NCBI RefSeq assembly: GCF_009848685.1
Contig: NZ_WXTX01000018.1
Span: forward strand, 1 to 56,239
Reading direction: 5' to 3'
Origin: Andreprevotia sp. IGB-42
GTDB taxonomy: Bacteria; Pseudomonadota; Gammaproteobacteria; Burkholderiales; Chitinibacteraceae
DNA: 56,239 bases
The notes beneath the pieces were generated by a model, which saw only the letters and a list, made by a program, of their open reading frames with translations, was not told where the DNA came from and made no database searches. Positions 14,601 to 23,109 of the stretch are shown here, in pieces (position 1 is the stretch's first letter; every line of letters begins with the position of its first letter). The position numbers were made by a program, and so were the translations under genes.

Positions 14601-16805
14601 CTAAATGGATGCCGCCGCTTTGGCTCGCGCCACATGAAGTTTCCTGTAGCTATCGATCAGGCGCTGGTGCCTCTCCAGCCCTTCCAGCTTCATGCTCGTG
14701 GGGGTGAGGCCGAAGAAGCGCACGCTGCCATCCACTGATCCAAGTGCAGCATCCATCCGCGGGTTGCCGAACATGCGGCGGAAATTGACTTCGTAATCGG
14801 CCAGGTCCAGTTCGTCATCGAGCATGACTTCCAGCACCGCACTGAGCGCCTGGTAAAACAGACCACGCTCGACCGTGTTGTCGTTGTACTGCAGGAAAGC
14901 GCCCACCAGATCCAGCGCCTCCTCGAATTGCTGCAAGGCCAGATGGATCAACAGCTTCAGTTCCAGTATGGTCAGTTGGCCCCAGGCGGTATTCTCGTCA
15001 AATTCGATGCCGATCAGCGTGGCGATATCGGAGTAATCATCTACCTCGATGTTTTCCAGGCGCTCAAGCAGTGCTTCCAGGCTGGCATTGTCCAGGCGAT
15101 GCAGATTCAGGATATCGGCACGGAACAACAGCGCCTTGTTGGTGTTATCCCAGACCAGATCTTCTACCAGATAGACTTCCGAATAATCGGGTACCAGAAT
15201 GCGGCAGGCCGTGGCGCCCAGCTGGTCATGCACGGCCATGTACACTTCCTTGCCCATGTCTTCGAGTATGCCGAGCAGCGTCGCGGCTTCCTCGGCGTTG
15301 GAATTGTCGCCCTGGCCGGAAAAATCCCACTCGACGAAGCTGAAATCCGCTTTGGCGCTGAAGAAACGCCACGACACGATGCCGCTGGAATCGATGAAGT
15401 GTTCAACGAAATTATTCGGCTCCGTCACCGCATGGCTTTCAAAGGTGGGCCGGGGCAGATCGTTCAGGCCTTCGAAGCTGCGGCCTTGCAGCAATTCCGT
15501 CAGGCTGCGCTCCAGCGCCACTTCCAGGCTGGGGTGTGCGCCGAATGATGCAAACACGCCGCCGGTACGCGGGTTCATCAGGGTAACGCACATCACCGGG
15601 TACACACCGCCCAGCGATGCATCCTTCACCAGCACCGGAAAGCCCTGCTCTTCCAGGCCCTGGAGGCCGGCCAGAATGCTGGGATATTTCGCCAGCACCT
15701 CGTGCGGTACATCGGGAAGCGCGATTTCGCCCTCCAGGATTTCGCGCTTTACCGCCCGCTCGAAAATTTCCGACAGGCATTGCACCTGTGCTTCGGCCAG
15801 CGTATTGCCGGCGCTCATGCCATTGCTGACGTAGAGGTTTTCAACCAGGTTGGACGGGAAATACACCACCTCGCCGTCCGAATGGCGCATGAAGGGCAGC
15901 GAACAGATGCCGCGCTCTGCATTACCGGAATTGGTATCGATCAGGTGCGAGCCACGCAGTTCGCCATCGGGGTTGTAGATCTGCAGACAGTATTCATCGA
16001 GAATTTCAGCCGGCAACGCATCGCCCGCGCCGGGTTGGAACCAGCGCTCATCCGGGTAATGCACGAATGCCGCGTTGGCGATCTCTTCGCCCCAGAACGC
16101 GCCGGCGTAGAAATGGTTGTTGTTGAGCCGCTCTATATACTCGCCCAGCGCCGAAGCCAGTGCGCTTTCCTTGTTAGCACCTTTGCCATTGGTAAAACAC
16201 ATCGGCGAGTGTGCATCGCGGATATGCAGCGACCACACATTGGGCACGATGTTGCGCCACGAAGCGATCTCGATCTTGATGCCGAGGTTCGCCAGCACGC
16301 CCGACATATTGGCAATGGTCTGCTCCAGCGGCAGATCCTTGCCCACGATATACGTAGCCGCTCCGGCAGAAGCCGGCTGCAGCGTCAGCAAGGCCTGCGC
16401 ATCGGCATCCAGGTTTTCCACTTCTTCAATCACGAACTCGGGCCCGGCTTGCACCACCTTCTTCACCGTGCAACGGTCGATGGAGCGCAGGATGCCCTGG
16501 CGGTCCTTGGCGGAGATATCCGCCGGCAACTCCACCTGAATCTTGAAAATCTGCTGGTAGCGGTTTTCCGGATCAACGATGTTGTTCTGTGACAGACGGA
16601 TGTTTTCGGTAGGGATATTGCGGGTTACGCAATACAACTTCACGAAGTAAGCCGCACACAAAGCCGACGAAGCCAGAAAGTAGTCGAACGGGCCCGGTGC
16701 AGAGCCATCGCCCTTGTAGCGGATGGGCTGGTCGGCCACGACTGTGAAATCATCGAACTTGGCTTCGAGACGAAGCTTGTCGAGAAAATTTACCTTGATT
16801 TCCAT
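14601..16805 (-). CDS. OsmC domain/YcaO domain fusion protein
   Basis: 734 residues, the length expected for OsmC-YcaO fusions (YcaO alone is about 590). Residues 1-140 are OsmC-like: DKLRLEAKFDDFTVVADQP, GPFDYFLASSALCAAYFV, CTVKKV. The remainder is YcaO, with the ATP-grasping pattern of the family (ANKESALASALGEYIERL, AEAQVQCLSEIFERAVKRE, HPSLEVALERSLTELLQG). E. coli YcaO supports RimO-dependent methylthiolation of ribosomal protein S12; other YcaO proteins cyclise peptide backbones using ATP. The long form is usually stand-alone and linked to the S12 role rather than to peptide maturation. ATG 16805 has only a weak upstream GGAA. The gene runs opposite to the chitinase; its stop lies about 120 bases from the transposon-end sites. 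Confidence 0.9.
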   Translation of the reverse strand: MEIKVNFLDKLRLEAKFDDFTVVADQPIRYKGDGSAPGPFDYFLASSALCAAYFVKLYCVTRNIPTENIRLSQNNIVDPENRYQQIFKIQVELPADISAKDRQGILRSIDRCTVKKVVQAGPEFVIEEVENLDADAQALLTLQPASAGAATYIVGKDLPLEQTIANMSGVLANLGIKIEIASWRNIVPNVWSLHIRDAHSPMCFTNGKGANKESALASALGEYIERLNNNHFYAGAFWGEEIANAAFVHYPDERWFQPGAGDALPAEILDEYCLQIYNPDGELRGSHLIDTNSGNAERGICSLPFMRHSDGEVVYFPSNLVENLYVSNGMSAGNTLAEAQVQCLSEIFERAVKREILEGEIALPDVPHEVLAKYPSILAGLQGLEEQGFPVLVKDASLGGVYPVMCVTLMNPRTGGVFASFGAHPSLEVALERSLTELLQGRSFEGLNDLPRPTFESHAVTEPNNFVEHFIDSSGIVSWRFFSAKADFSFVEWDFSGQGDNSNAEEAATLLGILEDMGKEVYMAVHDQLGATACRILVPDYSEVYLVEDLVWDNTNKALLFRADILNLHRLDNASLEALLERLENIEVDDYSDIATLIGIEFDENTAWGQLTILELKLLIHLALQQFEEALDLVGAFLQYNDNTVERGLFYQALSAVLEVMLDDELDLADYEVNFRRMFGNPRMDAALGSVDGSVRFFGLTPTSMKLEGLERHQRLIDSYRKLHVARAKAAASI

Positions 16806-16851
16806 GCAAGAATTCCAGATTGGTGCTCAAAATGATCTGGTCACCATTATC

Positions 16852-16874
16852 CGGGTTTTTCAGCTGTAAACCCG
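16852..16874. other. Short hairpin in the ycaO leader
   Basis: CGGGTTT (16852-16858) and AAACCCG (16868-16874) can pair around a 9-base loop, ending 47 bases upstream of the ycaO-type ATG. There is no following T-run in the ycaO direction, so a terminator is unlikely. Its function, if any, is unknown. Confidence 0.3.
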
Positions 16875-17034
16875 AGCTTCTCGGTTGTGGCTGCTGATCG
16901 GTTCCCTGTTCCTCCTTGGCGTTCCATCATCCTTCACAGCAAGCAACGCTGGCATTCAAACACGCTGCGCGGCCCCCAGTCCGCAGGCATCTTTGCCGAT
17001 GGGTAACTATCCGGGGCTTCGCTGGCCACGGCAT

Positions 17035-17169
17035 TTACCTGCACCTCTGCATACCGCTCATCAAGGAGACGTTCGGGCCGGGTTCAATGGTCACGCCGCC
17101 ACCCAAGGCTTTGCAGGCATTGCAGTCCACACCGCCGCCCACTTCATTGTCCGTAATGAGTCTTTTCAT
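17035..17169 (-). CDS. Small ORF of unknown function (44 aa, Gly/Cys-rich)
   Basis: The 44-residue frame begins MKRLITDNEVGGG and contains VDCNACKALGGGVTIEPGP, with three cysteines (positions 16, 19 and 43). Codon choice in the middle (GGC, GTG, GAC, AAC, CCG) looks like that of real genes nearby, but the AGA/AGG codons at the ends do not. There is no clear Shine-Dalgarno (CCAGCCTCA precedes ATG). It begins inside the 3' end of the next small ORF, in another frame, so translational coupling or a frameshifted remnant of one gene are both possible. The GG-containing front and the nearby YcaO protein recall a peptide precursor, but this is only suggestive. Confidence 0.35.
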   Translation of the reverse strand: MKRLITDNEVGGGVDCNACKALGGGVTIEPGPNVSLMSGMQRCR

Positions 17170-17293
17170 TGAGGCTGGAAAAAATGATTTCGCCGGCTGA
17201 CGTTGCAGCAAAGGTTCGCCAGTTCTTGGCCAGCCGCGCAAGGGATATTGGCGTGAAGTATTCCATTTTGAACTCGTACTTCATGTCGTTCAT
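17144..17293 (-). CDS. Small ORF of unknown function (49 aa)
   Basis: The 49-residue frame begins MNDMKYEFKMEYFTPISLAR and ends SSLNEKTHYGQ. It is moderately amphipathic, with no signal peptide or membrane segment. The frame stays open upstream of the ATG, so a longer product is possible, and no Shine-Dalgarno marks the start. It overlaps the downstream 44-aa ORF by 26 bases. Composition looks coding (LARLAKNWRTFAATSAGEII), but no family is recognised. It may be an intact small protein or the front of a frameshifted gene whose tail is the 44-aa ORF. Confidence 0.35.
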   Translation of the reverse strand: MNDMKYEFKMEYFTPISLARLAKNWRTFAATSAGEIIFSSLNEKTHYGQ

Positions 17294-17363
17294 GAATGAC
17301 GACGCGAGATAAATAAAGTGCAAGATATTGAAAATTAAAGGTAATTATGCATTTTTCCTGCCG

Positions 17364-17429
17364 TTCATGAATTGCCAGCGGCTAGGCGCTGCGCTGCTCG
17401 GCTCATCAATGTAATAGTCACTACGCTGC
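17364..17429 (+). promoter_or_regulatory. Two-part element upstream of the chitinase, shared with the NRPS
   Basis: TTCATGAATT (17364-17373) and AATAGTCACTACGCTGC (17413-17429) start 49 bases apart. The same two parts occur 48 bases apart at 53809-53873 upstream of the NRPS, with the second part matching at 16 of 17 positions. Both copies lie on the coding strand within 130-180 bases of a start codon. A common regulator site or promoter is plausible; no standard -35/-10 pair was recognised. Confidence 0.45.
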
Positions 17430-17471
17430 CGTGTGTTGTGAAGCTGGATTGAAGAAGTGCTTTGCGATTGG

Positions 17472-17495
17472 CAGTACTTCAAACAGTAGTTCAAA
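17472..17495 (+). repeat. Tandem 12-bp direct repeat before the chitinase
   Basis: CAGTACTTCAAA (17472-17483) is followed immediately by CAGTAGTTCAAA (17484-17495), differing at one base, 66 bases upstream of the chitinase ATG. Tandem half-sites in this position could be regulator-binding sites, but nothing else in the sequence supports that. Confidence 0.4.
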
Positions 17496-17560
17496 CAACT
17501 TGAGACATCCCGAACTGCGGAGCGACTCCCGCCCTGCACCAGGGGATGCGAGGAGATGTA

Positions 17561-20110
17561 ATGAAACTTCGCAAATCAGCCTTGCGCCAGAGTAACGCGG
17601 CGCTGGTGACGTTGAGTTTGCTGGCGGCCATCTGGGCGCCGGCGGCACTGGCAGCGGTGGCTTGGCAGGAAGGCAATACTTATACCGCCGGTAGCGTGGT
17701 CAGCTACAACGGCCATGACTACAAGGCACTGGTCACCCATACCGCCTATGTGGGTGCCAACTGGAACCCGTCTGCAACGCCAACGCTGTGGCAAGACCAG
17801 GGGCCGGTGTTACCGCCGCCGACATCCACGCCCACGCCTTCACCCACGCCATACGTAACGATCACCCCGACACCCACACCGGTTGCATGTACTTTCAACA
17901 GCCCGCAATGGAGCGTGGGCCAGAATTATCCGGTCAACAGCTGTGTGACCACGCGCTATGGCAGCAGCTTCGAAACCTGCACGCATATCTATGCAGCGAC
18001 CGTTGCGCATCTGTCGACCAGCAGCAATGGCCCGGGCACAGCTAGCTGGATCCAGCAGGACAGCGGCGCCGGCCTGTGTGTGATGATTCCGTTCTATACC
18101 CCGACGCCAGTTGTCACCGTCACACCAAGCCCGACACCCACGCCGACTTCCACCCCGACGCCGACGATCACCGTTACGCCGACTCCGGGTGTGATCACAC
18201 CGGTACCGGGCCTGTGCGCCGCCGACTGGAACACCGGCACCGCCTATACCGGTGGTGCCAATGTTGCGTATAACGGCCGCAACTACCAGGCCAAATGGTG
18301 GACGCAAGGCAATATCCCGTCCGCCAATGTCGGCGATGGCAGACCCTGGAACGATCTGGGCGCCTGCAGCAGCAACGCGGTGTCGGTCATTGCAGTTGCC
18401 ACCCCCACAGAGGGCCAGTCATTCAGCTACGGCGACTATCTGATCCCGATCACGTTGAGTGGCAGTGCCAGCGAAACCGGCGGCCAGATCGTCTCGATCA
18501 AGGTAACGATCGATGGCACGCTGGTTACCCAGGTAAACGGTGCGTCTTTCTCGGTACTTTGGGGCCCGTATAGCGGCAATCACCAGATGGTAGTGACTGC
18601 AACGGATGCCAGGGGTGCCGTCAGCACGCTGCAACGCAACTTCAAGGTGACCATCAGCGGCCTGCCTACTCCCTACCCGACGGTAACGCCGACCCCGTCC
18701 ACCACACCTACCGTAACACCGACGCCGACCAGCACGCCGACGCCTACGGTTACGCCAACACCACCCATCTGCCCGCCAGTAATGCCGCCGGCCGGCTACA
18801 AGGTGGTGCCTGATCCGGCCTATCCGTGCGGCAAGCCGGTACCGATCGGCGACGTGGTCAACTTCGGCTCGCTCAGTGCCACCCCTGCTGCCAACAGCCA
18901 GTACAATATCGGCTGGACGCTGAATGGTGCGTTGCTGCCCGGCTGGACACCCGGCTACTGGCGCGTGCTGGACGCTACGGGCAAGACCGTCACCGCTTCG
19001 GGCACGATCATTCCTTCGCCCAATCAGTCGGTAACCTATTACTCGGGCAATCTGACCACCGCTTTCGGCAGCGGAACCAGCAGCTTCCAGGTACAGGTTT
19101 GCGATAGCCAGAACAGCAACAATTGCATACTCAGCCAGTTTGCCCCGCTGGGCTCTACAACCTTGGCCAAGCACCTGCTGGTGGGCTACTGGCACAACTT
19201 CCCGAACGCATCGGGCCCCACTTTCCCGCTCAGCCAGATCGCGGATGACTGGGACGTGATCATGCTCTCGTTCGGCGAAAATGCAGGCAATGGCAACGTG
19301 GCCTTCCATCTTGACCAGAACGCTGGCAGCGAAGCGCAATTCATCGCCGATATCGCCGCCAAACGCGCCAAGGGCAAGAAGGTGGTGCTGTCGCTGGGTG
19401 GGCAAGATGGTTCGATCACGCTCAACACCGCAGCCGATGTCGGCAACTTCGTCAGCAGCCTGAACGGCCTCATCACCAAGTATGGTCTCGATGGCATCGA
19501 TCTTGATCTGGAAAGCGGCGTGAGCCAAGGCGCGGCCATCCAGGGTAACCTGGTGACGGCGATCAAGCAGCTCAAGGCACTGGTTGGCCCCAGCTTCTAT
19601 CTGTCGATGGCACCGGAACACCCATATGTACAGGGTGGCTATGTAGCGCTGGGCGGCAACTGGGGGTCTTACCTGCCCATCATCGACGGCCTGCGTGACG
19701 ACCTGTCGGTGATCCACGTGCAGTACTACAACAATGGTGGTTTTACCTTCACCGATGGCCGTACGCTGAACGAAGGCACGGTGGATGGACTGGTGGGTGG
19801 TTCATTGATGCTGATCGAGGGCTTCAAGACTGCCTACGGCACCGGCTGGGAGTTCAAGGGGCTGCGCCCGGATCAGGTCGCGTTCGGTGTGCCGAGCGGC
19901 AACCAGTCTGCGGGGCGTGGTTTTGTTACCGCAGCGACAGTGAAAAACGCGCTGACTTGCCTGACCCAGCTGACAGGTTGCGATACGGTGAAGCCGAAAC
20001 AGGCCTACCCGACTTATCGCGGCGTGATGACCTGGTCAATCAACTGGGACAAGCACGACGGCTATAACTTCTCGGTACCGGCCCGTGCTGCGCTGAACGC
20101 ATTGCCGTAA
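17561..20110 (+). CDS. Secreted modular chitinase (GH18 with CBM5/12 modules)
   Basis: 849 residues from ATG 17561, chosen for the GAGGAG five bases upstream and the clean signal peptide (hydrophobic LVTLSLLAAIW, likely cleavage after APAALA). Order: CBM5/12 at about 33-82 (WQEGNTYTAGSVVSYNGHDY, GANWNP); Thr-Pro linker; Cys-framed module 110-175; Thr-Pro linker; second CBM5/12-like module 220-270; Ig-like module 271-365; Thr-Pro linker; Cys-containing beta module 405-530; GH18 catalytic domain 533-849. The GH18 signature is D644-G-I-D-L-D-L-E651, with Glu651 the expected acid catalyst, and SLGG precedes it. The family hydrolyses beta-1,4 links in chitin. It stands alone, bounded by a strong terminator, so it is probably a single-gene unit secreted for chitin degradation. 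Confidence 0.96.
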   Translation: MKLRKSALRQSNAALVTLSLLAAIWAPAALAAVAWQEGNTYTAGSVVSYNGHDYKALVTHTAYVGANWNPSATPTLWQDQGPVLPPPTSTPTPSPTPYVTITPTPTPVACTFNSPQWSVGQNYPVNSCVTTRYGSSFETCTHIYAATVAHLSTSSNGPGTASWIQQDSGAGLCVMIPFYTPTPVVTVTPSPTPTPTSTPTPTITVTPTPGVITPVPGLCAADWNTGTAYTGGANVAYNGRNYQAKWWTQGNIPSANVGDGRPWNDLGACSSNAVSVIAVATPTEGQSFSYGDYLIPITLSGSASETGGQIVSIKVTIDGTLVTQVNGASFSVLWGPYSGNHQMVVTATDARGAVSTLQRNFKVTISGLPTPYPTVTPTPSTTPTVTPTPTSTPTPTVTPTPPICPPVMPPAGYKVVPDPAYPCGKPVPIGDVVNFGSLSATPAANSQYNIGWTLNGALLPGWTPGYWRVLDATGKTVTASGTIIPSPNQSVTYYSGNLTTAFGSGTSSFQVQVCDSQNSNNCILSQFAPLGSTTLAKHLLVGYWHNFPNASGPTFPLSQIADDWDVIMLSFGENAGNGNVAFHLDQNAGSEAQFIADIAAKRAKGKKVVLSLGGQDGSITLNTAADVGNFVSSLNGLITKYGLDGIDLDLESGVSQGAAIQGNLVTAIKQLKALVGPSFYLSMAPEHPYVQGGYVALGGNWGSYLPIIDGLRDDLSVIHVQYYNNGGFTFTDGRTLNEGTVDGLVGGSLMLIEGFKTAYGTGWEFKGLRPDQVAFGVPSGNQSAGRGFVTAATVKNALTCLTQLTGCDTVKPKQAYPTYRGVMTWSINWDKHDGYNFSVPARAALNALP

Positions 20111-20136
20111 TACGCACCACTGCAGTTGCAATACCC

Positions 20137-20169
20137 GCACCGGCACGGTTTTCCGTGCCGGTGCTTTTT
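20137..20169 (+). terminator. Rho-independent terminator of the chitinase
   Basis: A perfect 12-bp stem GCACCGGCACGG / CCGTGCCGGTGC closes a TTTT loop and is followed by TTTTT, 27 bases after the chitinase stop. It insulates the chitinase from the convergent T6SS phosphatase gene. Confidence 0.95.
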
Positions 20170-20278
20170 CATGCCGCCAGATCATTGCTGCCGAAGCGGA
20201 TCAGCACTTTCGGGGCATCGATTGCCATGGCCCTTTTCGCTAGCCCCTCCTGCATCTGCACGACGCACACAACAGGCG

Positions 20279-21049
20279 TCAGATGCTCTGGGCAGCGGGT
20301 TGCACCAACCGTGTCAAAGTCACGCATTGCGGATCGCCCACCCATACCGCAATGGCCGAGTAATTATCCTGCGCCATGCGTTGGCCCACCTGGGCGGCCA
20401 GCAATGTGATCCACTCCTCCGCCGAGCCCGCCAGTTGCAGCAGGCTTTCCAGCTCGTGGTCATGCAGCCCATGCCAGAAGCCATCCGTGCACAGCAGATA
20501 GGCATCGCCATCCTGCAGTGGCTGCGGCACGGTCAGCGTACTGGCAACGGTGTTGGCACGCCCGAGCGCCTGGCTGAGCAGGTTGGGATTGACCCGATCA
20601 TGCGGCAAGCCGGCGGCTGCCAGTTGCGCAACCAGGCTATGGTCTTGCGTGCGCTGTAGTAGCGCACCGCGCCGGAAGTGATACAGGCGGCTATCACCGG
20701 CATGCACCCATTGCGCAAAGCCATGGCTGCGATCGATGAACAGACCGATCAGCGTGGCGGCCATGGTGGCGCGATCCGGATTGCGCTGCTGATCGGCAAT
20801 GATCAGCGATTGCGCGCTGGCCACGCTATTGTGCGCCAGCTCTGCCAGCGGGGTTTGCTGGCGGTTCTCGAATTGCTTGAGCACCCCATGGACGGCGAGC
20901 CTGGCGGCATACCCGCCACCCCGCTCGCCACCCACCCCGTCGCTGAGCACGAAGCACGCGTCCTGATCTCGGATGCGCAAACCCAGCGCATCTTCGTTGC
21001 TGGCGCGGCTGCCGGCATATGTGCACTGCGCAGTCGTCAATTTCAGCAT
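20279..21049 (-). CDS. pppA: PP2C-type Ser/Thr phosphatase of the T6SS
   Basis: 256 residues with the metal-binding PP2C motifs in order: SNEDALG, LSDGVGGERGGG, VHAGDSRLY, QDHSLV, CTDGFW and QDNYSAIAVW. In Pseudomonas-type systems PppA removes the phosphate that PpkA adds to the FHA protein and so switches firing off. The ATG overlaps the end of tagH by seven bases, which indicates co-translation, and the kinase partner lies in the divergent operon. Length and motif set are complete, so it should be active. It is the last gene of the minus-strand group. Confidence 0.93.
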   Translation of the reverse strand: MLKLTTAQCTYAGSRASNEDALGLRIRDQDACFVLSDGVGGERGGGYAARLAVHGVLKQFENRQQTPLAELAHNSVASAQSLIIADQQRNPDRATMAATLIGLFIDRSHGFAQWVHAGDSRLYHFRRGALLQRTQDHSLVAQLAAAGLPHDRVNPNLLSQALGRANTVASTLTVPQPLQDGDAYLLCTDGFWHGLHDHELESLLQLAGSAEEWITLLAAQVGQRMAQDNYSAIAVWVGDPQCVTLTRLVQPAAQSI

Positions 21050-23037
21050 CGTGCCGACTCTTTGCTGTGTTGCCGGTAGAGCTCTACTTCGGCGTCGTAG
21101 GCGGCAAGGAATGCATTACCGAACACGGACTGGAAGTCTTCCTCCACCGCATTCACCATGGATTGATGCAACGCGCGGTACTGCAACCAGGCGCGGCCTT
21201 CCTTGCCCGGCGGCAGCATGCGTTCATACCAGCTGCCGGCCACCGTTTTCTGTGCGATCAGGTCCGGGCTGACATCGTGCAGCAACTGGTTCAGTGCCGC
21301 GCGCATGCCGGCCAGCATGCCGATCTGGTGGGCATGCAAGTCGTGAAAAGCGTCATCCATCGCCTGCTCGGGCGACATGAAGCCCGGAAATGGTGGGCCA
21401 AACATCTGCTTGAGCACGGTTTGCGCATCCGGCAGCAACTTGAGCGGGTTATTTTCCCGATCGAGGATCATGGTGAGATCGGCCTTCACTTCGCGTTTGA
21501 TGATGGTACGGCTGGAAAGCAAATCCATGGCACCACCGATGAAGCCGGCCAGCATGCGGCCTGCCTGGCGAAATTGTGCTTCGTTCAGCGTGGCAGGGCT
21601 TGCCGCCAGCCCCGCGCCTTCCAGGAAGGCCCCCAGCAGTTGCGGCGCCTGCTGAGCCCAGTCTGCAGCCGCTCCGTTCGGCCCGGCTGGCAAACCGGTA
21701 TCCGCAGCGCGCGGTATGTTGCCGGGCGTGGGCGTAACGGCCTGCGTTATCACCCCGGCAGGCGGCAAAGGGGCTACCGCAGGTGCCACCATCGCAGCAA
21801 CGGCTATGGGTGCAGGTATCGAAACCGGGGCGGGCGTTGCTGCTATATATCCACCTGCATAGCCATCCGGCGCAGCGGCAGCAGGCTGCGCCGGCGCGAC
21901 GGCGGGCAGGCTGAAGTGGCTGGCGACTTCCGGCACGTTATCGGTCTGCACAGGCAGATGCTGCGCCGCTGTAATCAGACCCAGCGGGCTGGGTGCGGCC
22001 TCGGCAAACACCCCAGCACCATCGGCGAACAGGCTGCTGGCACCATCCCCGGGCATGGCCGCAAACAGGTCCAGCGGATCAACCGGCAGTGCCTGCATGT
22101 CTGCCAGAGCATGCGTGGTGGGCGGCGCAACGGGCGGTGCTTCAACGGCTGGCGCCAGCGGCGCGACGATTGCTGCAGGCTGGTCGAACTGCGCTTGCTG
22201 CTCTACCGGGGCGAATTCGGATACCAGGCTATCCCAGAAAGCGGCCGGCGGCAGCGATGCAGGGGCAACTGCGGGTAGGGATGCGGATGCCGGCGCAAAC
22301 TCGGGCAATGCTGCAACAACATCAAAGCCGGCAAACGCAGTGGCGGAGGCAGGCGTACCTGCGCCAAACAAGCCATCCAGGTTGAATGGCTCTGCGGCTG
22401 CAGGTTGGGCTGGTTCTGACTGGAGCGCTGGCTGGAGCAGTTGCGCGGCAGCGTTAGCTGGCGGCGGCATTGGTGCAACGTCTGCAACAGGCGGCAGCAC
22501 GGCAGCGCCTGCAGGCAGGCTGTAGATTTGCCCGGCATCAGCAAACGCATCGAGTAACTCGGATCGGGCCGCGAATTGGGCGGAAAATTGGGCCGGCCCC
22601 TGCGCTTCCTGCTGGGCAATATTCACACTGCTGGCTGGCTGCGCGGTAACGGCCGGCGATGCGGTTTCGGCAACAAGGGGTACAACGACGCCGATTGGTT
22701 CGGCAACTGGCGGCAATGCTGTTTGTGCCGGGTCATCCACACGCAATTGGTAAACACCGATGCTGATGCGGTCACCCGGGTTCAGCCGGTGCTCCTGATC
22801 GCCATGCAATGGCCCTTCGTTTACTTCTATTGCACAGACGCTGCTCAGGTTTCTCAGGTAGCAGCCGCTATCGTCAAGCCTCACTGCGGCTTGCAAGCGG
22901 GATATCTGGCGGGTTTCATCCGCCAGCACCATGTGGTTGTCCGCGCTGCGGCCTATGGTGGCACCGGGTGGGCTGAACACGACACTTTGCGAAGGGCTCA
23001 CCGGCAGCCCGCCGTACTCGAGGATGGTCAATCGCAT
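21043..23037 (-). CDS. tagH: T6SS FHA-domain scaffold protein
   Basis: 664 residues from ATG 23037 (MRLTILEYGG); an upstream in-frame ATG at 23097 would add 20 unlikely residues. FHA domain at about 1-100 (ATIGRSADNHMVLADETR, ISRLQAAVRL), a long Ala/Pro-rich linker to about 460, then the conserved TagH C-terminal domain (LLGAFLEGAGL, FIGGAMDLLSSRTIIKRE, LHAHQIGMLAGMRAAL, EDFQSVFGNAFLAAYDAEVE). FHA domains bind phosphothreonine; in T6SS the Fha protein is the PpkA substrate. The usual SRxHA histidine of the FHA loop is Gln here (SRLQA), a small deviation that may alter phosphopeptide binding. Overlaps pppA. Confidence 0.92.
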   Translation of the reverse strand: MRLTILEYGGLPVSPSQSVVFSPPGATIGRSADNHMVLADETRQISRLQAAVRLDDSGCYLRNLSSVCAIEVNEGPLHGDQEHRLNPGDRISIGVYQLRVDDPAQTALPPVAEPIGVVVPLVAETASPAVTAQPASSVNIAQQEAQGPAQFSAQFAARSELLDAFADAGQIYSLPAGAAVLPPVADVAPMPPPANAAAQLLQPALQSEPAQPAAAEPFNLDGLFGAGTPASATAFAGFDVVAALPEFAPASASLPAVAPASLPPAAFWDSLVSEFAPVEQQAQFDQPAAIVAPLAPAVEAPPVAPPTTHALADMQALPVDPLDLFAAMPGDGASSLFADGAGVFAEAAPSPLGLITAAQHLPVQTDNVPEVASHFSLPAVAPAQPAAAAPDGYAGGYIAATPAPVSIPAPIAVAAMVAPAVAPLPPAGVITQAVTPTPGNIPRAADTGLPAGPNGAAADWAQQAPQLLGAFLEGAGLAASPATLNEAQFRQAGRMLAGFIGGAMDLLSSRTIIKREVKADLTMILDRENNPLKLLPDAQTVLKQMFGPPFPGFMSPEQAMDDAFHDLHAHQIGMLAGMRAALNQLLHDVSPDLIAQKTVAGSWYERMLPPGKEGRAWLQYRALHQSMVNAVEEDFQSVFGNAFLAAYDAEVELYRQHSKESARC

Positions 23038-23109
23038 TGAAGATTCGTTCCTGTTCCGGTCAGCGCTTGCCAGCCGGACACACTGGTTTTGACACACATG
23101 CAGCCACGT

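Noticed and set aside
14481-14604. Plus-strand frame ending in LIAGKKRSSRGLVDMTF as a possible recombinase or cargo C-terminus
   Set aside because: The ending looks protein-like, but there is no start, it is very short and it matches no family I recognise.
16885-17172. 95-aa plus-strand frame with an apparent signal-like start
   Set aside because: It runs antisense to the small ORFs and the ycaO leader, and its composition after the first residues is not protein-like.
17345-17539. 64-aa minus-strand frame before the chitinase
   Set aside because: It overlaps the chitinase leader with its repeats, has no ribosome site and no recognisable sequence.
20137-20169. Bidirectional termination for pppA
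   Set aside because: On the minus strand the stem is followed by GGGTATTGC, with no T-run, so only the chitinase is clearly served.
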